From NCBI RefSeq assembly GCF_032144095.1, contig NZ_JAVSNJ010000016.1, positions 1 through 59,669 of the forward strand: a DNA stretch of 59,669 nt, given 5' to 3'. Made by a program: the position numbers and the translations under genes. Of the stretch, positions 42,614-51,657 are shown piece by piece. The notes beneath the pieces are model-generated. The model was not told the DNA's origin and did not search any database. It saw only the letters and a program-made list of their open reading frames with translations. This DNA comes from Sphaerochaeta sp032144095. GTDB lineage: Bacteria > Spirochaetota > Spirochaetia > Sphaerochaetales > Sphaerochaetaceae. Position 1 is the first letter of the stretch, and each line of letters begins with the position of its first letter.

Positions 42614-44095
42614 CTAGACACTCGCTCCACGATAGAGGTTGATGTCCAGCCTGGTGAGTTTCTTCTCCAGTGATGGCCTTCTCTCCTCCACCGAAGCAAA
42701 AGGCTGAGGATTCCAAAGTCGTTCTGCCATGACAGAGAGTCGGGGGAAGAACATGTATTCGGCGGCTTTTGCACTGGTGACCTTTTCGGTCCAGAGGTTG
42801 CCTTGCCCACCGAGTATCCTGCACTGGGCCTCCTTGGATATTCCCTTGGGGATGGGGGAGAATTGTGCGGTTTTTTCGATGGTGGTGACACCGATATTCC
42901 CGGGCTCATCAAAGGAGGGCAGATGCTTGTAGTCAAAGTAACAGCCTGCTGTATTTGGGCACATGATGACATCGTGGCCAAGGCTGCTCGCCTCGATACC
43001 GCCCGCATCGCCTCTCCAGGACATGACGATAAGGGAGGATGGGATGCCGAGTTTTTCCGTCCCTTCCAAGACCTCATCCCAGCCGATCGGCCTTTTCCCC
43101 GCTTTCTCGACCATGGTGCAGACCTGGCTAGTCATCCAGCTCTGTAGCTCCTTTACTGAAGCGAGGCCTTGCTCTTCCATCCTCTGCCTGCATTTGGGGC
43201 AGGTTTCCCATGCTGTGTGTGGACATTCGTCCCCTCCGATGTGGATGTAGGGGTCGCTGAACAGCCTTGCAGTCTTTGTGATGACCTCTTGTAGAAATTG
43301 CAGGAGATTATCATTTCCTGCACACATGACCTCATCAAATATTCCCCATCGGTCCTGTACCTCATAGGGGCCACCTGTGCATCCGAAGGTGGGATAGGCA
43401 GAGAGCAGTGCGGATGCATGGCCAGGGGTCTCGATCTCAGGGACGACGAGCATATGGCGCTTGTGGGCATAGGCCTGGACTTCGAGGATCTCCTCATCGG
43501 TATAGACTCCCCCGTACGTCCTTCCGTCGGTATAGGAAAGCAGCGTCCGTTTGGAGGCCACCTCTTCCAACCTCTCATACCCCTCTACAGTGAGGCGCCA
43601 GCCCTGGTCATCGGTGAGGTGCCAGTGAAAGCGGTTGAGGTGGTGCATCGAGGCCACATCGATGAGTTTCTTGATGAAGGCGACCGAGAAGAAATGGCGG
43701 CTGCAGTCCAGCATGAACCCTCTCCATGGGAAGGCGGGCTCATCCTCGATGAGGCAACAGGGGATCAGGTTGTCATTGGCCAACGCCATCTGCCTGAGGG
43801 TCTGCAGGGCGCGAAAGCCCCCTGAAGGGTAGGTCGAGCTCACCACAATCTGGTTCTTGCCCACTTTCAGTCGATAGCAATCCTCCCCAAACCCTTCGAC
43901 GAGTTTGAAAAGGATGTCCTCTCCTCCAATATTGCAGGCCAGCTGTTCTCTAGCCAGCTCAACGACCTCACCAAAGATCGGGTCGTAGCTGATCGTCGTC
44001 CCCATATGGAGGCGGAAGGCCCCATCTTTCTGTTCAACATGCTTGGGAAGCGGCATCAATAATCCGCTGGCCGTCTCATTTTTCTTTGTTTGCAT
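42614..44095 (-). CDS. beta-N-acetylhexosaminidase (GH20)
   Basis: A 493-residue glycoside hydrolase family 20 enzyme releasing terminal N-acetylhexosamine. The N-terminal GH20b domain covers 1-130; the catalytic barrel opens FPWRGFMLDCSRHFF, then HLTDDQGWR, EIETPGHASALL and YIHIGGDECPHTAWE, which contains the catalytic Asp-Glu pair. WTEKVTSAKAAEYMFFPR closes the barrel. There is no signal peptide, so it should act in the cytoplasm on short imported glycans. AGGAAG precedes the ATG. It is divergent from the ROK gene across 243 bases that hold several palindromes. Confidence 0.92.
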   Translation of the reverse strand: MQTKKNETASGLLMPLPKHVEQKDGAFRLHMGTTISYDPIFGEVVELAREQLACNIGGEDILFKLVEGFGEDCYRLKVGKNQIVVSSTYPSGGFRALQTLRQMALANDNLIPCCLIEDEPAFPWRGFMLDCSRHFFSVAFIKKLIDVASMHHLNRFHWHLTDDQGWRLTVEGYERLEEVASKRTLLSYTDGRTYGGVYTDEEILEVQAYAHKRHMLVVPEIETPGHASALLSAYPTFGCTGGPYEVQDRWGIFDEVMCAGNDNLLQFLQEVITKTARLFSDPYIHIGGDECPHTAWETCPKCRQRMEEQGLASVKELQSWMTSQVCTMVEKAGKRPIGWDEVLEGTEKLGIPSSLIVMSWRGDAGGIEASSLGHDVIMCPNTAGCYFDYKHLPSFDEPGNIGVTTIEKTAQFSPIPKGISKEAQCRILGGQGNLWTEKVTSAKAAEYMFFPRLSVMAERLWNPQPFASVEERRPSLEKKLTRLDINLYRGASV

Positions 44096-44130
44096 GGCTT
44101 CTTCCTACCATGGGCTGGCCTATCTGTCAA

Positions 44131-44145
44131 GTTCAACGGTTGAAC
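44131..44145. promoter_or_regulatory. palindromic operator candidate before the hexosaminidase gene
   Basis: GTTCAAC G GTTGAAC is a perfect 15-base palindrome 35 bases before the hexosaminidase start. Read on the minus strand it is embedded in GAGTTTGTTCAACC, which resembles the TAGTTTGTACAAAG operator of the ROK and binding-protein promoters, so the same regulator may bind. Confidence 0.5.
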
Positions 44146-44223
44146 AAACTCAGGTTTTCTGGGATTTGGGTGTCCGATTACCAAAGCCCATGGGGTGGCT
44201 GGTAAAGAGCCCAAAACTAGGTG

Positions 44224-44265
44224 TTGACAGATGGTAGAGGCAATGGTACTCTTAGTTTGTACAAA
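44224..44265 (+). promoter_or_regulatory. promoter plus ROK-type operator of the regulator gene
   Basis: TTGACA (44224-44229), a 17-base spacer, TACTCT (44247-44252), three bases, then the palindrome TTTGTACAAA (44256-44265). An outer inverted repeat AGTTTGT/ACAAACT extends to 44278. The same promoter-operator layout, base for base in spacing, is repeated at 47358-47399. Confidence 0.75.
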
Positions 44266-44338
44266 GAGCAAACAAACTGTATATGCCACAGTATCGTTTC
44301 GGGATTATTGAGCCTTCAGCCAAAGTATAGAGAAGAGT

Positions 44339-45544
44339 ATGAGAATTAACAACAACAACTTTCAGAAGAATGCAAACACATCCCTCGTTGCCCAACTGAT
44401 TTGGAAAAGTCCTGGGATCAGCAGAGTGGATATTGCCCGGGAGCTGAGCCTCTACCGTTCCACTGTCACGAACATCATCTCCTCCCTGATCGACAACGAC
44501 ATTGTCTATGAAGGGGAAGAGGGAAGTGGGATGAGCCGTGGTGGGCGCAAACCCATCATCCTGCGGCTCAACGAGAAGTTTGGCTGTGTGGTTGGCTTTG
44601 ATATCCAGCCCTCCCACTATCGTGCGGTAATAGTGGACATTACGGGTGCTTTGCTGTTCGAGGAGAAGGGGGCCATCCCCAAGGTCGATTTTGAGGGAAT
44701 CCTCACCTTCCTCATGGATCTTGCCCTGAAAGGTGTTGAAAGTACGGGTTTGCCCTTGCTGGCAGTTTGTGTTGGCGTTCCAGGTATAGTAAACTCTGAG
44801 AACGGGATCATTGAGTATGCCGAGCCGTTCAACCTTCGCCACTTTGACCTGCACTCCTTCTTTGCAAGCAGGTATGCCGTTCCCGTTTTTGTCGAGAACG
44901 ATGCCAACTGTACCGCATGGTTGGAGATGACCATAAACCGCACGATAAAGCTTGGGGATTTCATCTGCCTGTTGGCAGACTATCATGAAGGTAACTACCA
45001 GTTTGGTGACCGTTCAGGCATTGGGGTAGGGATTGGGCTTTCCATCGGTGGAAAGGTCTATCATGGTTCACATTCCAGCGCTGGTGAGTTTTGCTCCCTT
45101 AGCTGGAGGGGGGACAGTATCGGGCAGACAGGGTTGGATGAGGCTCTCCTCATCCGGTCTGCCTACGATGAAGAGGCATGGAGGGTATGGATGGTTGATC
45201 TCTTCTCCTCCATGGTTCCCGTTGTTTCAGTCATGGACCCAAGGGTCATCTTCATACATGGGAAGCCTTTTAGCGACGAGAAGAAAATACTTTCCCTGCT
45301 GGAGGCTGACTGCCCACAATTTTTGGCAATTCTGAAGAAGATCAAATGCAAGTTGATCTTCGATGCCCAGGATGAGTCTGTGGTTGCCAAAGGGGCTGCC
45401 ATGATGTACTTGCAGAAGTTGTTTGCAGTGCCTGAGCTGTCGGAGATCGAAAGTCGTTCGCATTTTGATTGGGATGATGTCATCGACCAGGCAAACAGGA
45501 AAAAAATCTATACCAAGAACGGTTTGGGAGTTGGCAATGAGTAA
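44339..45544 (+). CDS. ROK family transcriptional regulator
   Basis: A 401-residue ROK repressor-type protein. Residues 10-75 form a winged helix-turn-helix (GISRVDIARELSLYRSTVTN). The sugar-kinase-like domain follows with AVCVGVPGIVNSENGIIEYA, VFVENDANCTAWLE and GIGVGIGLSIGGKVYHGSHS. The CxCGxxGC zinc cluster of most ROK proteins is absent: the segment reads AGEFCSLSWRGDS. It probably represses its own operon and the binding-protein gene through the shared TTTGTACAAA sites, released by an imported sugar. Its stop overlaps the first permease gene by eight bases, so regulator and transporter are co-transcribed. Confidence 0.9.
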   Translation: MRINNNNFQKNANTSLVAQLIWKSPGISRVDIARELSLYRSTVTNIISSLIDNDIVYEGEEGSGMSRGGRKPIILRLNEKFGCVVGFDIQPSHYRAVIVDITGALLFEEKGAIPKVDFEGILTFLMDLALKGVESTGLPLLAVCVGVPGIVNSENGIIEYAEPFNLRHFDLHSFFASRYAVPVFVENDANCTAWLEMTINRTIKLGDFICLLADYHEGNYQFGDRSGIGVGIGLSIGGKVYHGSHSSAGEFCSLSWRGDSIGQTGLDEALLIRSAYDEEAWRVWMVDLFSSMVPVVSVMDPRVIFIHGKPFSDEKKILSLLEADCPQFLAILKKIKCKLIFDAQDESVVAKGAAMMYLQKLFAVPELSEIESRSHFDWDDVIDQANRKKIYTKNGLGVGNE

Positions 45545-46460
45545 AGAGCGAGCTAAGAAGGATACCCTCAACTCCGCATTGGGTGAACAACAGCGGTCGT
45601 ATTGGCTGCTCGTCTTGCCCGCTGTGGTGATATATCTCTCGGTAATGGCATTCCCCACCATTTTTTCCGTTGTGCTGAGCATGACAAACTTTAATGGGGG
45701 AAAAGTCTTTGGAGGAAGGGTCCCGATAGAGTTTGTTGGCCTGAAATGGTACAAGCAGCTTTTTGTCGATGAGTATTTCTATCTCGCGCTGAAGAACAAC
45801 TTGTGGATAGTCATGGTCTCGGTGTTTGGCCAGATTCCTCTTGGGTTCTTCCTTGCCTACGTGCTCTACAGAGGCCTGGTCAAGAAGACCGACTTCTTTC
45901 AGACGATGATCTACCTGCCCTGTGTCATTTCCACCGTAGTCATCGGTATCCTGTGGAAATCCTTCTTTGCACCCTATGGGGCATTCCCGGAGATCATGCG
46001 CCTGTTCAATCCAGCCTATGAGTATGGGCTTTCCAACCACCCAATCCTCCCTGTCCTGTTTGTAATCCTCTGGATGTACACCGGTACCTATCTGATCATC
46101 TTCATGGCAAATCTGCAGAAGATCGACAGTGCGGTCATCGAGGCTGCCAGGATCGACGGGGCCTCAGAGGTGCAGTCGTTGCGGTACATCATACTACCGG
46201 CCCTTTCAGGGGTGATTGTAACCAGCTGCATCCTTGCCATCAGCGGATCGTTGAAGAGCTTCGACCTCATCTATGTGATGACCGGGGGAGGGCCTGCCAA
46301 CCGCACCAGTGTCCTCTCTGTCTATATGTTCGACAAGGCTTTCAAGGGCGCTCCAAGGTATCCATTGGCGAACGCCATCAGCACGGTGATGGTCACCATC
46401 AGTTTCATGCTTATCGGCCTTACCAAGTGGGCCGAGAGCAAGTTCGGGGGGAGGGAATAA
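45537..46460 (+). CDS. sugar ABC importer permease (MalF type)
   Basis: A 307-residue carbohydrate-uptake-1 permease with six predicted helices. It begins with a basic N-terminus, then a first helix YWLLVLPAVVIYLSVMAFP, and carries the EAA loop EAARIDGASEVQSLRYIILP that docks to the ATPase. ATG at 45537 has GGGAG seven bases upstream and overlaps the ROK stop by eight bases (ATGAGTAA). No ATPase gene is present in the window, so the importer probably uses a shared MsmK/UgpC-type ATPase encoded elsewhere. Confidence 0.92.
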   Translation: MSKERAKKDTLNSALGEQQRSYWLLVLPAVVIYLSVMAFPTIFSVVLSMTNFNGGKVFGGRVPIEFVGLKWYKQLFVDEYFYLALKNNLWIVMVSVFGQIPLGFFLAYVLYRGLVKKTDFFQTMIYLPCVISTVVIGILWKSFFAPYGAFPEIMRLFNPAYEYGLSNHPILPVLFVILWMYTGTYLIIFMANLQKIDSAVIEAARIDGASEVQSLRYIILPALSGVIVTSCILAISGSLKSFDLIYVMTGGGPANRTSVLSVYMFDKAFKGAPRYPLANAISTVMVTISFMLIGLTKWAESKFGGRE

Positions 46461-46461
46461 T

Positions 46462-47313
46462 ATGCCAGACATCAAGGATACCAAAAGCATAGGGGCCAGG
46501 ATCAATCTGTTCCTGACCTACCTGATACTGCTCTTCTTTACGGTCATGGCGATCTACCCGCTCTTCTGGTTGCTTCTCAACTCATTCAAGACAACCACCG
46601 AGTTCCAGCTCAACAAGCTAGGGTTTCCCCGGGATTGGACGTTGATAAACTACAAGGATTCCTGGGTGCGTGGAAAATTCCCACACCTTATCCTCAACAG
46701 CATGTTCTACACGGGCATTACCACAGTGGTAACCCTGGTCCTCTCCTTTATGGCGGGCTTTGCGTTTGCAAAGATCCCCAACAAGGCAACGAAGCTGTTG
46801 CACGGTTCCTTCATCATTGGGTTGCTGCTGACCCTGCAGTCGATCATGGTGCCCTTGTTTTTGCTGATCAACTGGACAGGCCTCTACAATACCCGGTTGG
46901 GGGTCCTCATACCCTACATTGGCATCGCGATGCCGATGGGCATCTACCTGGGTACCGACTACATCAAGAGCATTCCCAATGCCCTTATCGAGTCGGCCCG
47001 GCTTGACGGGGCCACCTATTTCAGGATTTTCCGCTCCATCATCATACCCATGGCCCTGCCAGTGGGGGTGACGCTTGCAATCCTGACGGTAACCGGTACG
47101 TGGAATGAATTTATGCTCATCAATATCCTTACCAGCAGTGATGCGTTGAAGAGCCTTCCTGTAGGGGTTCAGAAGTTTGCCGGAGCGCTTTCCAGTGACT
47201 TTGGCAAGCAGTTTGCTGCTCTGGTAATTGGGTTGGTTCCTATGCTGGCATTCTATCTTGGTTTCCGCAAAGAGATCACCAAGGGTGTGGCTGCAGGCGC
47301 AGTAAAAGGCTAA
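46462..47313 (+). CDS. sugar ABC importer permease (MalG type)
   Basis: A 283-residue partner permease. Helices start at LTYLILLFFTVMAIYPLFWLL (spread over the first 45 residues), followed by the MalG-type NSFKTTTEF loop, and the EAA loop ESARLDGATYFRIFRSIIIP lies near residue 185. The start is one base after the stop of the first permease. With the binding protein at 47515 it should form a heterodimeric importer for an oligosaccharide. Confidence 0.92.
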   Translation: MPDIKDTKSIGARINLFLTYLILLFFTVMAIYPLFWLLLNSFKTTTEFQLNKLGFPRDWTLINYKDSWVRGKFPHLILNSMFYTGITTVVTLVLSFMAGFAFAKIPNKATKLLHGSFIIGLLLTLQSIMVPLFLLINWTGLYNTRLGVLIPYIGIAMPMGIYLGTDYIKSIPNALIESARLDGATYFRIFRSIIIPMALPVGVTLAILTVTGTWNEFMLINILTSSDALKSLPVGVQKFAGALSSDFGKQFAALVIGLVPMLAFYLGFRKEITKGVAAGAVKG

Positions 47314-47357
47314 GTGGTCTGGATTTGATATTCTTGCCAAACTCTTGACAAAAAAGT

Positions 47358-47399
47358 TTGACAGGTATGTAACACCATGATACTATTAGTTTGTACAAA
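47358..47399 (+). promoter_or_regulatory. promoter plus ROK-type operator of the sugar-binding protein gene
   Basis: TTGACA (47358-47363), a 17-base spacer, TACTAT (47381-47386), three bases, then TTTGTACAAA (47390-47399). Between -10 and operator the sequence TAG is identical to that at 44253-44255. Expression of the binding protein from its own copy of the promoter would allow it to exceed the permeases in amount. Confidence 0.75.
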
Positions 47400-47422
47400 G
47401 TATGAACTAAAGAGAATAGGAT

Positions 47423-47479
47423 GTTTTCCTCGCTTTATTAAGGAAAACAAACAGGGAAGGCAATTGGCAAACCAATTGC
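47423..47479 (+). promoter_or_regulatory. two tandem hairpins in the binding-protein mRNA leader
   Basis: GTTTTCCT (47423-47430) pairs with AGGAAAAC (47441-47448), and GCAATTGG (47460-47467) pairs perfectly with CCAATTGC (47472-47479) around a four-base loop. Neither is followed by a T run and both sit in the roughly 110-base leader between promoter and start codon, so a role in mRNA stability or translation is more likely than termination. Confidence 0.55.
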
Positions 47480-47514
47480 GATGTATACAGGTAATGAGTC
47501 ATTAGGAGGTAACA

Positions 47515-48876
47515 ATGACTGGTATGAAGAGAGTTTCAATTGTAGCCCTTGCTCTGCTCATGGTCGTCTCGGCGGCTTTTGCACAGGGAACCAAGGAAAA
47601 TGCGGCTGCCGCAGGGCAGGTAGAACTGACTGTTCTGAACTACATCGACATGTCGGAACCGAACAGCGCGAATGAGATCGCCATGATCTGGGACAAGTTC
47701 TCTGCAGATAATCCGGACATCAAGATTGTCCGTGAGGATCTGTTCAACGAGCCCTTCCACCAGAAGACAGAAGCCTATGTTGCCAGTGGCAAGCTTCCTG
47801 ACGTACTGTACATGTGGCCCAGCGGCCGCTCAACCAGCCTCCATACCACCCACAGCGTGAAAGACCTCATGCCGTTCCTGGTAAAAGATGGTCTGGTAAG
47901 CTCCTACAACCCCGCCACCCTGGTACCCCAGTTTGCCGGATATGTTGCTGAGCTCCCCAATGGCATCACCACCACCCACATGCTCTATGTCAACACCAAG
48001 GTGCTGAGAGACAATGGCCTTACGATGCCCAAGACCTATGAAGAGATGAAGGCTATGGTACAGCCTTTGAAAGCAAAGGGCATCGACTTGATCGCCATGG
48101 ACAACATGGATGCTTGGGTCATGCAGAGTTGCCTCTTCTCCATGGTAGTTGGTCGTATGGGTGGAACAGATTGGTTCCCCATGCTTGAAGCTGGAAAGAT
48201 CAACTTCAACGATGCTTGGTTCGTCAACTCCCTCAAGCTGATCGACGACATGTACAAGTCCGGTATGATCAACCGCAACAGCCTCACCAGCCCCTATGGC
48301 TCAAGCCGTGGCAGATTCGCTACAGGTAAGGCCGCCTTCTATATCGATGGTGACTGGTCAACTGGTTCCTTCCAGACTGATACCACCACCGGTCAGGCTC
48401 TCATCGATCGCAAGGGACAGGAAGAGGATTTTGAGTTGGTCGTCATGCCCGCCCTCCCCGGCGAAGTGATCCACAACTCCAACAGTGGTGTCCTTGGAAC
48501 CGGTTGGGGAATGAGTGCCAACCTTGCTGCTGGTTCTGCAAAAGAACAGGCCGCTTGGCGCCTGATCAAGTTCCTCCAGGGCGAATATGTACAGACATAC
48601 CGCCTGTCCATCGGTGCTTCCTTCCCATCCAACCTCAAGGTTGATGTGGCCAAGGTTGTAAAGGATGCAAATCTTGAGCCTTTCGTAGCCAAGAGAGCTG
48701 CCTACTATGCTGCCTACAACACGATCACCCCGGTTATCGATGGTGTACTTGCTGGTGATGTCTACAACGTAATCAACACTGGCCTGCAGGAAATCGGCCT
48801 TGGTTCCAAGACTCCTGTCCTGGTTGCTTCTGAGGTACAGAAGGCATGGGATGCCTGGAAAGCCAGCAACAAGTAA
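47515..48876 (+). CDS. sugar ABC importer substrate-binding protein
   Basis: A 453-residue exported binding protein of the extracellular solute-binding family 1 (carbohydrate) class. The signal peptide MKRVSIVALALLMVVSAAFA ends at AFAQG with no lipobox. The mature protein follows the two-lobe pattern, with WDKFSADNPDIKIVRED near the start and KAAFYIDGDWSTGSF near residue 280, a common ligand-site region. AGGAGG is five bases before the first ATG (47515); an ATG at 47524 is also possible. It is placed after the permeases with its own promoter. Neighbouring enzymes suggest a ligand containing beta-mannose or N-acetylglucosamine, but this is inference. Confidence 0.92.
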   Translation: MTGMKRVSIVALALLMVVSAAFAQGTKENAAAAGQVELTVLNYIDMSEPNSANEIAMIWDKFSADNPDIKIVREDLFNEPFHQKTEAYVASGKLPDVLYMWPSGRSTSLHTTHSVKDLMPFLVKDGLVSSYNPATLVPQFAGYVAELPNGITTTHMLYVNTKVLRDNGLTMPKTYEEMKAMVQPLKAKGIDLIAMDNMDAWVMQSCLFSMVVGRMGGTDWFPMLEAGKINFNDAWFVNSLKLIDDMYKSGMINRNSLTSPYGSSRGRFATGKAAFYIDGDWSTGSFQTDTTTGQALIDRKGQEEDFELVVMPALPGEVIHNSNSGVLGTGWGMSANLAAGSAKEQAAWRLIKFLQGEYVQTYRLSIGASFPSNLKVDVAKVVKDANLEPFVAKRAAYYAAYNTITPVIDGVLAGDVYNVINTGLQEIGLGSKTPVLVASEVQKAWDAWKASNK

Positions 48877-48900
48877 CCATCCAAGAAACATCGTACTTTC

Positions 48901-48928
48901 CAGGAGGGACCAGCAATGGTCCCTCCTG
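48901..48928 (+). terminator. hairpin at the end of the binding-protein gene
   Basis: CAGGAGGGACC (48901-48911) pairs perfectly with GGTCCCTCCTG (48918-48928) over 11 base pairs with a six-base loop, 24 bases after the stop. Only TTTGC follows, so the U tract is weak; it may also protect the 3' end of the transcript. Confidence 0.65.
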
Positions 48929-49007
48929 TTTGCATCTGTAGCAAGGCTTGTTTTCCTCCATTGCAAGACGGATACAATAGGGGTAAAGGTAGGTGAAGGA
49001 CAAAATA

Positions 49008-49031
49008 ATTGGGGTGCTTTCACACCCCAAT
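49008..49031 (-). terminator. hairpin at the end of the beta-mannosidase gene
   Basis: ATTGGGGTG (49008-49016) pairs with CACCCCAAT (49023-49031). On the minus strand TATTTTG follows, a short U-rich tail, 30 bases after the beta-mannosidase stop. Confidence 0.6.
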
Positions 49032-49060
49032 GCCAAGCGAAGTAGCCTTCTTCCTAAGCG

Positions 49061-51559
49061 CTAACGGCTGCTGCCATAGAGGTCGAATATCTTCAGCTTC
49101 TTTTTGAAATTCTCGAGCGTGATCTTCTCCCTCGTCCTGAAGATGACCATCTTCTGGGCTGTCGGCCTGACGCTGAAGAGGTTGTCGGAAAAGGTACCTG
49201 GCACATCCCCAGCATCAAGGGCAACCTGAAAGGCAGGGGCCTTGCAGCTTACGGTCACGGAGAACCCCTCCTGGGCTTTCTCAATGCGCATCTCCAGCCC
49301 TGGGTCAACAAGCCTGCAACGCTTGGGACGGCTAAGCAGGATGACATTCTCCACATAGAGGTCGTCGGTCTTCAGCTTGAAGTATATGAACATCTCCTTT
49401 GCATCGATGGATGTCTTGGAGATATCGATGGTGCAGACCTTGGTGCTGCTCTGTGGCAGAAAGTCCATCCTGTACTCTTTCTTCGATACTTTCTCCCCGT
49501 TGAACCGGCATATCTTGACTGATACCTTTGCATCGAGGAGGGGTGTGCTCTTGTCATGGACTACAAAGACCTCAACCTTTCCCTCCTCTTTCATGTACGC
49601 GATGGGCAGTGACGGTGCAAAGAACTGTTTGGCAGCATGGTGGAGCAGTTTCCACTTTCCTGTGTAGTCGATCGAGGACCAGGAGGCAACAGGCCAGTTG
49701 TCGTTCAGCTGCCAGTAGAGGGTGCCCATGCAGTGGGGACGGGTAGTCCTCCAGTATTCGATCGCGGTCTTCATCGCCATCGCCTGCTGTACCTGTGAGA
49801 GGTAGAGCATCTGTTCGAAATTGCTGGGGAAACGGAAGTATCGGGAGAAGTTCTCGATGATGATGGAGTTGCCCCTGTCGTTCTTCTGGTGATGTTCCAT
49901 CACCTCGCTGGTAAGGTTGTGTTCTGAAAGGGGTGCATAGGTCTCGACCGTCGAGAGGGAGGGGAAGCTCTGGTACCCGAACTCGCTGACAAAGCGTGGG
50001 TTGATCGAGTAGTAGGCCTCAAAAGGCTTGCCTTCATGCCAGACCGACCAGAAGTGCATATCCCCCTTGTTGTCATCGTGCCAGTTGTCGGAGTAGTCTC
50101 CAGGACCTGCAGAAGGGCTTGATGGCCACCACTGCCTGTGAGGGTCCAGCTCCTTTATCACTCTTCCGACGGTCCCTTCATTGAGCCTGTCGTAGTCGAT
50201 GACATACCTCCATGGGTTGTTCTTGGACTCCTCATACCAGCTGATGGCACCCAGGTCCTCATTGTTTCCACACCACAGGGCAATGCTGGCATGGTCGCGC
50301 AACCGGGGAATCTGATAGCGGAGCTCAGCCTCCACATTGGCAAGGAAAGCCGGGTTGGAAGGGTACATGGAGCAGCTGAACATGCAGTCGTGCCAGAGCA
50401 GCAGGCCCTTCTCGTCACAGAGGTCGTAGAAGCACTCCATCTCGTAGAGGCCTCCACCCCAGATGCGCAGCATGTTCATGTTTGCATCAACACAGTCCTG
50501 GAGCAACTGCTCGTATCGGGTTTCCGTAATGCGTGAGAAGAGGGCATCGAGGGGAATCCAGTTGGCGCCCTTGGCAAAGATGTCCCGGCCGTTGACCGAG
50601 AAGGTCATGCTTTTGCCTTGCTTGTCGGCATCCTCCACCTTCTTGACCTCGATGGTCCTGAATCCGATGCGCTTGGATAGGGTTTGTCCCCCTATGGCAA
50701 GGTCCAGGATGTAGAGGGCCTGCTTGCCCTCACCAGAAGGCCACCACAACTCTACATCCTTGCAGATGAGGGTGAAGGTTAGCTTGTTCAGGCCGACCTT
50801 GAGCTCAACAAAGCCTTTCTGTTCTGTATTCCCCAGGACGGCTGTGCTTGCGAGCCTCTGCTCCTTTGCAGAGTTGTATATGACATGGATGCGAGCTTCC
50901 CAATCAGTCTCGTTCAGTTTTGTTGTGTCGGTTACCACCGATTCTATGATGCCCTCATCAATGAACTGGAGGAGGATAGGTTCATATACCCCAAAGCTCA
51001 TGATGCAGGGGCCCCAGTCCCAACCGCTGTGGCATTGGGTCTTGCGGATGAGATTGCGGTGTTTTGCAGAGACGGGATAGACCGAGTAGGGGATGGGGTA
51101 GGCAAGCTTTGCAGCCTCCTGTATGGCCACGTTCTCAGCGCTGGCAAACTCAAGGGTTATGGTGTTTTCCCCAACGGTGAGCAAGGGCCTTATATCAAAG
51201 CGGAACCTGCGGAACTGGTTGTCGCAGTAGCCGGCCTTCTGTCCGTTGACCAGGACGGTGATGATGGTATCAGCCATGGTAAGGGTGATGACAGCGGCCC
51301 CTGAGGCAAGCTGTTCATCTGTTACGGAAAAATTCCTGCTCAGAGTCCAGCCATGCTGTCCAACCCATTGGATATCGAGCTCATTGGTCCCCCAATAGGG
51401 GTCTGCGATGAGCTGCTGTTCCAACAGCGCTGAATGGATGTCACCAGGTAGGGTGCAAGGTACTGCCGGGTTCTTGAGAAAATAGTTGCAGTAGGGAGCT
51501 ACTGCCTTATTGTCTGTAGGGGAGAGGGACCATTGTCCGTTCAAGTCTATGGTATGCAT
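49061..51559 (-). CDS. beta-mannosidase (GH2)
   Basis: An 832-residue family 2 glycoside hydrolase. The opening DLNGQWSLSP and the PGDIHSALLEQQLIADPYWG segment are the beta-mannosidase form of the sugar-binding domain. The catalytic barrel holds RIWGGGLYEMECFYDLCDE, the acid/base Glu in LWCGNNED, and the nucleophile Glu in FVSEFGYQSFPS. There is no signal peptide, so it acts on imported sugars in the cytoplasm, removing beta-linked mannose from the non-reducing end. AGGAGG lies seven bases before the ATG. It is divergent from the aldolase gene by 98 bases and converges on the binding-protein gene. Confidence 0.92.
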   Translation of the reverse strand: MHTIDLNGQWSLSPTDNKAVAPYCNYFLKNPAVPCTLPGDIHSALLEQQLIADPYWGTNELDIQWVGQHGWTLSRNFSVTDEQLASGAAVITLTMADTIITVLVNGQKAGYCDNQFRRFRFDIRPLLTVGENTITLEFASAENVAIQEAAKLAYPIPYSVYPVSAKHRNLIRKTQCHSGWDWGPCIMSFGVYEPILLQFIDEGIIESVVTDTTKLNETDWEARIHVIYNSAKEQRLASTAVLGNTEQKGFVELKVGLNKLTFTLICKDVELWWPSGEGKQALYILDLAIGGQTLSKRIGFRTIEVKKVEDADKQGKSMTFSVNGRDIFAKGANWIPLDALFSRITETRYEQLLQDCVDANMNMLRIWGGGLYEMECFYDLCDEKGLLLWHDCMFSCSMYPSNPAFLANVEAELRYQIPRLRDHASIALWCGNNEDLGAISWYEESKNNPWRYVIDYDRLNEGTVGRVIKELDPHRQWWPSSPSAGPGDYSDNWHDDNKGDMHFWSVWHEGKPFEAYYSINPRFVSEFGYQSFPSLSTVETYAPLSEHNLTSEVMEHHQKNDRGNSIIIENFSRYFRFPSNFEQMLYLSQVQQAMAMKTAIEYWRTTRPHCMGTLYWQLNDNWPVASWSSIDYTGKWKLLHHAAKQFFAPSLPIAYMKEEGKVEVFVVHDKSTPLLDAKVSVKICRFNGEKVSKKEYRMDFLPQSSTKVCTIDISKTSIDAKEMFIYFKLKTDDLYVENVILLSRPKRCRLVDPGLEMRIEKAQEGFSVTVSCKAPAFQVALDAGDVPGTFSDNLFSVRPTAQKMVIFRTREKITLENFKKKLKIFDLYGSSR

Positions 51560-51657
51560 GCATAATCCTCCTTCCTAAAGTATAGCATAGGAGCGAGAAT
51601 AAAGCGTATTGCTGTCGTTCTTTTGTTGGGGTACACTCCAACTCAAGGAGCTACTTC

